64,000 nucleotides of DNA from the NCBI RefSeq assembly GCF_015278255.1, contig NZ_JADIJC010000012.1:1-64000 (forward strand), written 5' to 3'. The position numbers and the translations under genes are program-made. This DNA comes from Microbacterium hibisci (GTDB taxonomy: Bacteria > Actinomycetota > Actinomycetes > Actinomycetales > Microbacteriaceae). The notes beneath the pieces were generated by a model that did no database searches, was not told the DNA's origin, and worked only from the letters and a program-made list of their open reading frames with translations. The first letter of the stretch is position 1. Each line of letters begins with the position of its first letter. Of the stretch, positions 58,041 to 64,000 are shown piece after piece.

Positions 58041-59465
58041 TCACTCGGCGCGCGGCTCGTAGCGTTCGGGAGACACGGATGCCGCGACCACGCGCCGGAG
58101 GTCCTCCAGGGTCGCTTCGGGGCCGAACCAGCCGTGGGCGCGCGCCTGCACCAGCACGTTGCCGAGCGCCGTCGCCTCGACGGGGCCGGCCAGCACCGGA
58201 AGACCCGAGCGGTCGGCGGTCGCCTGGCAGAGCAGCCGGTTGAGCGCGCCGCCGCCGACGATGTGGATCACGTCGATGTCGCGGTCGGTGAGACGTCCGG
58301 CGGTCGCGACCGCGCCGGCGAACGCCTGCGCGATGCTCTCCACGATGGTCCGCGCGAAGGCCTCGCGCGTCGCGGGTACCCGCGCGCCCGTCTCGCTCAG
58401 CACCGCCGCGATGCGGGCGGGCATGTCGCCCGGCGCCGACAGGCGCGGGTCGTTGGCGTCGAACAGCGGGATGTCTCCGGTTACGGCGGCTGCGGCATCC
58501 AGCAATCCGGGCAGATCGATCGCCGCGCCGTCCTCCGCCTCCCACGTGCGCACGGCCTCGCTCAGCAGCCACAGGCCCGTCACGTTGTGGAGGAAGCGCA
58601 CGCGCCCGTCGACGCCGCCCTCGTTCGTGAAGTTCGCCTCGCGGGCAGCGTCGCTGACCACGGGGCCGTCGAGCTCGACGCCGACGAGGCCCCACGTGCC
58701 GCACGAGATGTACGCCGCGTCGGGAGTGCTGAGCGGCACGGCGACGACGGCCGAGGCCGTGTCGTGCGAGCCGACCGCGATCACCTCGAGCGGGGCGCCG
58801 ATGCGCTCGCGCGCCTCGCCGTGCAGCGAGCCGAGCACGGCTCCCGGGTCGACGAGCGGGGGGAGGACGGATGCCGGGATGCCGAGCCGCGCGGCGAGCT
58901 CGAGGTCCCACTCGCCCGTGCGGACGTCGACGAGCCCGGTCGTCGAGGCGTTCGTGCGCTCGGCGAACCGGGCGCCGGTGAGGAGGAACGCGACCAGATC
59001 GGGGACGAGGAGCGACACCTCGGCGTCGCTCAGGCGCTCCTCGACGGCGTACTGGTACAGCGTGTTGAACGGCAGGAACTGCAGGCCGTTGCGGCGGTAG
59101 AGCTCCTCGAACGGCGCCTCGCCGTGCACGGCCTCGACGCCGCGCGCGGTGCGCTCGTCGCGGTAGTGGAAGGGCTCGTCGAGCAGCTCGCCGCCGTGGA
59201 CGAGACCGTAGTCGACCGCCCACGAGTCGATCCCGATGCTCGCGATGCCGGGCTCGCGGCGCAGCGCCTCGGTGAGGCCCTCCACGATGTGCCGGTACAG
59301 CGCGGTGAAGTCCCAGTGCAGCCCGCCGTCCGGCCCGGGCACCGGGCCGTTCGGGAAGCGCGCGACCTGCTCGAGGCGCAGCATCCCGTCGTCCACGTAG
59401 CCGAGCATGACGCGCCCGCTGGTCGCGCCGAGGTCGACCGCCGCGACGACGCCGCCGGAGGTCAT
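58041..59465 (-). CDS. rhaB: Rhamnulokinase
   Basis: 474 residues, FGGY-type sugar kinase: VVAAVDLGATSGRVMLGYVDD at the start (phosphate loop), SIGIDSWAVDYGLVHGGEL, SHDTASAVVAVP and IHIVGGGALNRLLCQATADRSGLPVLAGPVEATALGNVLVQARAHG. It phosphorylates L-rhamnulose at C1. Last gene of the operon. No good RBS is seen before the ATG; two copies of a palindromic repeat lie immediately upstream, so translation may be weak or leaderless from an internal promoter. Confidence 0.96.
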   Translation of the reverse strand: MTSGGVVAAVDLGATSGRVMLGYVDDGMLRLEQVARFPNGPVPGPDGGLHWDFTALYRHIVEGLTEALRREPGIASIGIDSWAVDYGLVHGGELLDEPFHYRDERTARGVEAVHGEAPFEELYRRNGLQFLPFNTLYQYAVEERLSDAEVSLLVPDLVAFLLTGARFAERTNASTTGLVDVRTGEWDLELAARLGIPASVLPPLVDPGAVLGSLHGEARERIGAPLEVIAVGSHDTASAVVAVPLSTPDAAYISCGTWGLVGVELDGPVVSDAAREANFTNEGGVDGRVRFLHNVTGLWLLSEAVRTWEAEDGAAIDLPGLLDAAAAVTGDIPLFDANDPRLSAPGDMPARIAAVLSETGARVPATREAFARTIVESIAQAFAGAVATAGRLTDRDIDVIHIVGGGALNRLLCQATADRSGLPVLAGPVEATALGNVLVQARAHGWFGPEATLEDLRRVVAASVSPERYEPRAE

Positions 59466-59500
59466 CGTGCGACCCCGGTCGTGCGACGCCGGTCGGTCGT

Positions 59501-59578
59501 CGAGATCGCGGTTTCTCGTCGAGCGACCACGCCGTCGGCGCCCACAACGTGCTGTCTCGACGAGATCGCGGTTTCTCG
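59501..59578. repeat. Two 18 bp palindrome-like repeats between the aldolase and kinase genes
   Basis: CGAGATCGCGGTTTCTCG occurs at 59501-59518 and again, unchanged, at 59561-59578, exactly 60 bp apart. Ends CGAGA/TCTCG are inverted and further CGTCGAG/CGACGAG flanks extend each copy. Confidence 0.85.
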
Positions 59579-59601
59579 ACGAGGTGTGGATGTGGAGGCC
59601 G

Positions 59602-61638
59602 TCATCGCAGGAAGGCGGCCGCGACGCCGGAGTCGACGGGGATGTGCAGGCCCGTGGTGCGCGAGAGCTCGGGGCCGGTCAGCACGAACACCGCGTCGGC
59701 GACGTTCTCGGGCACGACCTCGCGCTTGAGGATCGTGCGGTTGGCGTAGAACTGACCGAGGTCCTCTTCCTTGACGCCGTAGGTCGCGGCGCGGTTGGCG
59801 CCCCAGCCGGAGGCGAAGATGCCCGAGCCGCGCACGACGCCGTCGGGGTTGATGCCGTTGACGCGCACGCCGTGCTCGCCGAGCTCGACCGCGAGCAGGC
59901 GCACCTGGTGGGCCTGGTCGGCCTTGGTCGCCGAGTACGCGATGTTGTTCGGGCCGGCGAAGACGGAGTTCTTCGACGAGATGTAGATCACGTCGCCGCC
60001 GAGCTTCTGCTCGATGAGGATCTTCGCGGCGGCCTTCGACACCAGGAACGAGCCCTTCGCCATCACGTCGTGCTGCAGGTCCCAGTCCTTCTCGGTGGTC
60101 TCGAGCAGCGGCTTCGACAGCGACAGGCCGGCGTTGTTGACGACGAGGTCGACGCCGCCGAACGCCAGCACCGCGGCGTCGAAGGCGGCCTGGATCGCAT
60201 CGGCGTCGGCGACGTTCGCCGCCACGCCGATCGCGACATCCGTGTTGCCGAGCTCGGCCGCCGCGGCCTGCGCCTTCTCGAGGTCGAGGTCGGCGACGAC
60301 CACGCACGCGCCCTCGGCCGCCAGACGGACGGCGATGGCCTTGCCGATGCCGGATGCCGCGCCCGTGACCAGTGCGATGCGGCCCTGGTGGGTCTTGGGC
60401 TTGGGCATGCGCTGGAGCTTGGCCTCTTCGAGCGCCCAGTACTCGATGCGGAACTTCTCGGCGTCGGAGATCGGCGTGTACGTCGACAGCGCCTCGGCGC
60501 CGCGCATCACGTTGATCGCGTTGACGTAGAACTCGCCGGCTACGCGCGCGGTCTGCTTGTTCGCGCCGTACGAGAACATGCCGACGCCGGGGATGAGCAC
60601 GATGAGCGGGTCGGCGCCGCGGATCGCGGGGGACTCGGCGGTCGCGTGCGCGTCGTAGTACGCCTGGTAGTCGGCACGGTACGCCTCGTGCAGCTCGTGC
60701 AGGCGCGCGATGCTCTCTTCGACGGACGCCGACGCCGGCAGGTCGAGGATCAGCGGCTTGACCTTGGTGCGCAGGAAGTGGTCGGGGCAGCTCGTGCCGA
60801 GCGCGGCGAGGGCCGGCGCCTTCTCGGAGGCCAGGAACTCGAGCACGACGTCGGCGTCGGTGAAGTGGCCCACCTGCGGCTTGTCGGTCGAGGCGAGGCC
60901 GCGGATGGTCGGCGCCAGGGCGGCCGCCTTCGCGCGACGCTCGGCCTCGGGCAGCGCCTCGAAGCCGGCGCGCTCGCCGCCGAACGGGTCGGCCTTGCCG
61001 TTCTCGGAGATGTAGGCCGCGGCGGTCTCGATGATCAAGAGCGAGTTCTGCTCGGCCTCGTCGGAGGTGTCGCCCCACGCAGTGATGCCGTGGCCGCCGA
61101 GGATCGTGCCGATCGCCTGCGGGTTCTTCTCCTTGATCGCCGCGATGTCGAGGCCCAGCTGGAAGCCGGGTCGGCGCCACGGCACCCAGACGACCTTGTC
61201 GCCGAAGATCTTCGCCGTGAGCTCCTCGCCGTCGGCGGCGGTCGCGATGGCGATGCCCGAGTCGGGGTGCAGGTGGTCGACGTGCGCGGCGTCGACGAGG
61301 CCGTGCATCGCGGTGTCGATCGACGGCGCGGCGCCGCCCTTGCCGTGCAGGCAGTAGTCGAACGCGGCGACCATCTCGTCCTCGCGCTCGACGCCGGGGT
61401 AGACGTTCACGAGCGCGCGCATGCGGTCCAGGCGCAGCACCGCGAGGCCCTGCTCCTTCAGCGTGCCGAGGTCGCCGCCCGAGCCCTTCACCCACAGCAG
61501 CTCGACGGGCTCGCCGGTGACCGGGTCGGTCTCGGTGCCCTTGGCCGACGTGTTGCCGCCGGCGTAGTTCGTGTTCTTCGGGTCGGCGCCGAGGCGGTTC
61601 GACCGCGTGATCAGGTCGGTGACGGCCGGGTTGGTCAT
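59602..61638 (-). CDS. rhaEW: Bifunctional rhamnulose-1-phosphate aldolase / short-chain dehydrogenase
   Basis: 678 residues. N-terminal class-II aldolase: GNTSAKG, VKGSGGDLGTL, HVDHLHPDSG and GGHGITAWG supply metal-binding His residues. C-terminal dehydrogenase: VTGAASGIGKAIA (NAD loop), NNAGLSLSKP, and catalytic Ser in YISSKNS with YSATK (Tyr and Lys). The enzyme splits rhamnulose-1-phosphate and oxidises lactaldehyde to lactate, as in the fused B. subtilis enzyme. Start ATG at 61638 overlaps the previous stop. Upstream gene: esterase-like hydrolase. Confidence 0.95.
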   Translation of the reverse strand: MTNPAVTDLITRSNRLGADPKNTNYAGGNTSAKGTETDPVTGEPVELLWVKGSGGDLGTLKEQGLAVLRLDRMRALVNVYPGVEREDEMVAAFDYCLHGKGGAAPSIDTAMHGLVDAAHVDHLHPDSGIAIATAADGEELTAKIFGDKVVWVPWRRPGFQLGLDIAAIKEKNPQAIGTILGGHGITAWGDTSDEAEQNSLLIIETAAAYISENGKADPFGGERAGFEALPEAERRAKAAALAPTIRGLASTDKPQVGHFTDADVVLEFLASEKAPALAALGTSCPDHFLRTKVKPLILDLPASASVEESIARLHELHEAYRADYQAYYDAHATAESPAIRGADPLIVLIPGVGMFSYGANKQTARVAGEFYVNAINVMRGAEALSTYTPISDAEKFRIEYWALEEAKLQRMPKPKTHQGRIALVTGAASGIGKAIAVRLAAEGACVVVADLDLEKAQAAAAELGNTDVAIGVAANVADADAIQAAFDAAVLAFGGVDLVVNNAGLSLSKPLLETTEKDWDLQHDVMAKGSFLVSKAAAKILIEQKLGGDVIYISSKNSVFAGPNNIAYSATKADQAHQVRLLAVELGEHGVRVNGINPDGVVRGSGIFASGWGANRAATYGVKEEDLGQFYANRTILKREVVPENVADAVFVLTGPELSRTTGLHIPVDSGVAAAFLR

Positions 61639-62480
61639 GATGCGGTTCCTTCGTCGAGGGTCACAGAAGCAAGGTCGGGGGTGCGGAGGGCGGCGAGGCG
61701 GCTCGCGAATCGGTCGATGGTGACGGATGCCGCGGGCCCGGCATGCGGGCGGTTCAGGTGTCCGTGGTCGGTGCCGGTCTCGACCACGGCCTCGACGTCG
61801 CGTCCGGCCGCGCGCAGCGTGCGGGCGAAGAGCTCGCCCGAGACGCGGAGCTCGTCGACGTCGCCGTTGACGATGAGCGTCGGCGGGAACTCGGCGAGGT
61901 CGCCGGCGGTGGCGAGTCCCGGAACCGCGGGCAGCGGTGCCACGTCGACCGGGCCGCCGAGGAAGTTCTCGTACATCGCGCGTACCACGTCGGGACCGAA
62001 GCGGTCGAAGGCGGGCGTCGCGTCGAGCGCGGCGCGCAGGGCGGCATCCGGGGCGGGCTGCACCGCGAGCAGGGTGGGGTACGCCAGCAGCACGAGCGCC
62101 GGCACCGTGGCGGCGCCGGCCTCGATCAGGCGCAGCGTGGCGCCGGTGACGAGATTCGCCCCCGCACTCGCGCCGCCGATCGCGAGGCGGCCGCGGTCGA
62201 CGCGCAGCCGCGCGGCGCTGTCCTGGGCCCAGGCCCACGCCGACAGGATGTCGTCGGAGGGCGCCGGGTAGCGGCATCCGTCACCGACGAGCCGGTAGTC
62301 GACCGAGACCACGGTCGTTCCGCGCCACGCCAGCTCGCGCGCGACCCAGTCGGCCTCGGGCATGTCGAGGTCGCCACCGGCGAAGCCGCCGCCGTGGGCC
62401 CACACCAGTCCGGTGCCGTTCGGCTCGCGCGCCGGGTAGACGCGGACGAGTCCGTCTGCGGCGGAGTAGGGCTCGCTCAT
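61635..62480 (-). CDS. Alpha/beta hydrolase (hormone-sensitive-lipase family) in the rhamnose operon
   Basis: 281 residues. Oxyanion motif HGGGFAGG (29-36), nucleophile Ser105 in IGGASAGAN, acid Asp in NGDVDELRVSGE and His in TDHGHLNRPH: a complete triad. No signal peptide. Being inside the rhamnose operon it may deacetylate rhamnose or a rhamnosyl ester taken up from pectin. RBS CGAGGA before the ATG at 62480; the frame upstream is open but crosses a terminator-like stem. Stop overlaps the aldolase start (ATGA). Confidence 0.9.
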   Translation of the reverse strand: MSEPYSAADGLVRVYPAREPNGTGLVWAHGGGFAGGDLDMPEADWVARELAWRGTTVVSVDYRLVGDGCRYPAPSDDILSAWAWAQDSAARLRVDRGRLAIGGASAGANLVTGATLRLIEAGAATVPALVLLAYPTLLAVQPAPDAALRAALDATPAFDRFGPDVVRAMYENFLGGPVDVAPLPAVPGLATAGDLAEFPPTLIVNGDVDELRVSGELFARTLRAAGRDVEAVVETGTDHGHLNRPHAGPAASVTIDRFASRLAALRTPDLASVTLDEGTAS

Positions 62481-62530
62481 CTGGGTCCTCGGGGGATCGG
62501 GCCGGCAGCGGTGCCGGGATCGAAGTGGTG

Positions 62531-62569
62531 CACCGGGGGCGCGGGGATCGGCATCCCACGCCCCCGGTG
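62531..62569 (-). terminator. Stem-loop between rhamnose isomerase and hydrolase genes
   Basis: CACCGGGGGCG (62531-62541) pairs with CGCCCCCGGTG (62559-62569), 11 bp. Inside the operon, downstream of the isomerase, it probably gives partial termination. Confidence 0.75.
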
Positions 62570-62586
62570 GGCTTGGTGGCGGGTGC

Positions 62587-63753
62587 CTACGCGCCCCAGC
62601 CGGCCTGCGTGCCGCCGACGCGGTCTGCGGCGATCTGCTGCTGGTAGCCGGATGCCGCGTACGCGGCCATCGGGTCGGCAGCGAGTCCGCGCGACTCGCG
62701 CCACTCGGCCAGCGCCGGGCGCACGTCGGTGTAGAACGCGTCCATGAAAACCGCGTTCGCACCGAGCACGTCGTTCGCCTGCTGAGCCGCCGCGAGGGCG
62801 TCGCGGTCGACGAGCAGGGCGCGCGCCGTCATCTCCTGGACGTTGAGCACCGAGCGGATCTGGCCGGGGATCTTGTCCTCGACGTTGTGGCACTGGTCGA
62901 GCATGAACGCCACATCGGGGTTGTTGAGGCCACCGCCGCGCACCACCTCGAAGATGATGCGGAACAGCTGGAACGGGTCGGCCGCGCCCACGATGAGGTC
63001 GTCGTCGGCGTAGAAGCGCGAGTTGAAGTCGAACGAGCCGAGCTTTCCGAGGCGCAGCAGCTGCATCACGATGAACTCGATGTTCGTGCCCGGAGCGTGG
63101 TGACCGGTGTCGAGGCACACCATCGCCTTGTCGCCGAGGCTCACGACCTGGGCGTAGGACGTGCCCCAGTCCGGAACATCGGTGTGGTAGAACGCCGGCT
63201 CGAAGAACTTGTACTCGAGCACGAGGCGCTGTTCGTCGCTCAGGCGGTCGTAGATCTTCTGCAGCGAGTCCTGCAGGCGGTCCTGGCGGGCACGGATGTC
63301 GGCCTGGCCCGGGTAGTTCGAGCCCTCGGCGAGCCAGATCTTCAGGTCGCGCGAGCCGGTCGCACCCATGATGTCGATGCACTCGAAGTGGTGGTCGATC
63401 GCCTTCTGGCGGATGCGGTCGTCGTGGTGCGTGAGCGCCCCGAACTTGTAGTCCTCGTCCTGGAAGGTGTTCGAGTTGATCGTGCCGAGGCTCACACCGA
63501 GGTCTTCGGCGTGGCGGCGAAGACCCGCGTAGTCGTCGACCTTGTCCCACGGGATGTGCAGCGCGACGCTCGGCGCGAGCTTCGTGTACGCGTTGACCTG
63601 CGCGGCGTCGGCGATCTTCTCGAAGGGGTCGCGAGGTGTGCCGGGCGTCGTGAACACGCGGAAGCGCGTGCCCGAGTTGCCGAACGCCCACGAGGGCAGT
63701 TCGATGCCCTGGCCTTCGAGAGCGGTGAGGATGTCTGGTGACAGCGTCGTCAT
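62587..63753 (-). CDS. rhaI: L-rhamnose isomerase (RhaI type)
   Basis: 388 residues, the size of the Pseudomonas-type isomerase rather than the E. coli RhaA. TIM barrel with LEYKFFEPAFYHTDVPDWGTS, CLDTGHHAPGTNIEF (metal-site Asp and His), SFDFNSRFYADDDLIVG (Asp cluster) and GATGSRDLKIWLAEGSNYPGQ. It converts L-rhamnose to L-rhamnulose. Start ATG at 63753 overlaps the mutarotase stop (ATGA). Confidence 0.96.
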   Translation of the reverse strand: MTTLSPDILTALEGQGIELPSWAFGNSGTRFRVFTTPGTPRDPFEKIADAAQVNAYTKLAPSVALHIPWDKVDDYAGLRRHAEDLGVSLGTINSNTFQDEDYKFGALTHHDDRIRQKAIDHHFECIDIMGATGSRDLKIWLAEGSNYPGQADIRARQDRLQDSLQKIYDRLSDEQRLVLEYKFFEPAFYHTDVPDWGTSYAQVVSLGDKAMVCLDTGHHAPGTNIEFIVMQLLRLGKLGSFDFNSRFYADDDLIVGAADPFQLFRIIFEVVRGGGLNNPDVAFMLDQCHNVEDKIPGQIRSVLNVQEMTARALLVDRDALAAAQQANDVLGANAVFMDAFYTDVRPALAEWRESRGLAADPMAAYAASGYQQQIAADRVGGTQAGWGA

Positions 63754-64000
63754 GATGCGTTGCCTTCTTCGTGGGCGGGGTCTGTCGGGGAGGTGGGCTC
63801 GGCCGCGCCCCGTGCGGCGGTGAGCTGGTCGTGAAGATTGAAGATCTCGGCGAGGGGGGTCGCGGCCTGGTCGGGCCGCCCGTCGAGTCCGACGAAGAAG
63901 CGGCCCATCTCGGCCTCCCAGCGGGCGGCCACCTCCGAACCGGCGAGGTACGCCTGGGCGGCCTCGTCGTCGTCGGTCTCGTAGTAGCCGATGAGGCGTC
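63750..64000 (-). CDS. rhaM: L-rhamnose mutarotase, C-terminal part (gene continues past the window)
   Basis: At least 83 residues can be read: RLIGYYETDDDEAAQAYLAGSEVAARWEAEMGRFFVGLDGRPDQAATPLAEIFNLHDQL and a short tail. LIGYYETDD, RWEAEM and LAEIFNLH are the C-terminal motifs of RhaM, which interconverts anomers of L-rhamnose. The reading frame is open to the window edge, so a GTG at 63932 is not the start. First readable gene of the operon; the promoter is outside. Confidence 0.92.
   Translation of the reverse strand, partial: RLIGYYETDDDEAAQAYLAGSEVAARWEAEMGRFFVGLDGRPDQAATPLAEIFNLHDQLTAARGAAEPTSPTDPAHEEGNAS

Noticed and set aside
59407..62271. Open frame of about 950 codons antisense to the rhamnose aldolase
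   Set aside because: No motif; covers intergenic repeats and the clear RhaEW gene on the other strand.
1..64000. Prophage, insertion sequence, tRNA or rRNA genes
   Set aside because: No integrase, transposase, cloverleaf or rRNA-like sequence was recognised on either strand.

Overview
The window is about 70% GC. It has many GTG starts, ATGA/GTGA translational overlaps, TTGACA-N17-TAnnnT promoters and an almost strict preference for G or C at third codon positions. The gene content (F420 ligase domain protein, DUF7882-type paralogs, a Pro/Ala-rich cytochrome b protein, bifunctional PutA) points to a high-GC actinobacterium, most likely Microbacteriaceae (Microbacterium or a close relative). 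No rRNA, tRNA, CRISPR array, phage gene or transposase was seen, so this reads as ordinary chromosome with a large accessory carbohydrate section.

Layout. 1-9.1 kb: enoyl-CoA hydratase, MarR regulator, etfB-etfA followed by a membrane cytochrome b with a repeat-bearing N-terminus, a pentapeptide-repeat protein, and a coupled histidine kinase/response regulator/DUF4097 operon. 9-16.5 kb: CofE-type ligase, GNAT, thioesterase, then a signalling patch (EAL phosphodiesterase and a bacteriophytochrome-GGDEF cyclase) interleaved with two DUF7882-like paralogs and small proteins. 16.5-24.4 kb: membrane proteins, a three-gene operon of unknown anchored proteins, a LysR regulator and divergent putA. 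24.5-33.9 kb: arabinan utilisation (lipoprotein, two permeases, GH43, DUF624, GH51, secreted GH43, LacI). 34-43.4 kb: a small autoregulated membrane protein/XRE pair, a reductase, ddaH-rocD, a membrane molybdopterin oxidoreductase, and the circularly permuted ATP-grasp/alpha-E/transglutaminase trio. 43.4-64 kb: two GH78 rhamnosidases divergent from an ABC importer and LacI, a secreted GH3 with its own LacI, a serine hydrolase, and a rhamnose operon (mutarotase, isomerase, esterase-like hydrolase, aldolase/dehydrogenase, kinase).

Taken together, the sugar genes look like a locus for plant glycans rich in arabinose and rhamnose, such as the rhamnogalacturonan-I part of pectin with arabinan side chains, or rhamnosylated glycosides. 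Outside the cell, GH43 and GH3 would cut. The ABC importers, which have no ATPase gene here, bring in oligosaccharides. GH51, GH43 and GH78 finish them, and the rhamnose operon feeds central metabolism. Each block has its own LacI repressor, and the likely operators can be read directly in the sequence.

Three DNA-level patterns cut across genes: (i) a heavily over-represented GGATGCCG/CGGCATCC octamer that also builds terminator stems as inverted pairs; (ii) a recurrent TAnnnT-N6..8-start-codon arrangement implying many leaderless mRNAs; (iii) short 23-24 bp tandem arrays whose units supply the stop codons of the genes they abut. Coordinates and motifs were read by eye; family names come from recognised motifs, not from a database search.
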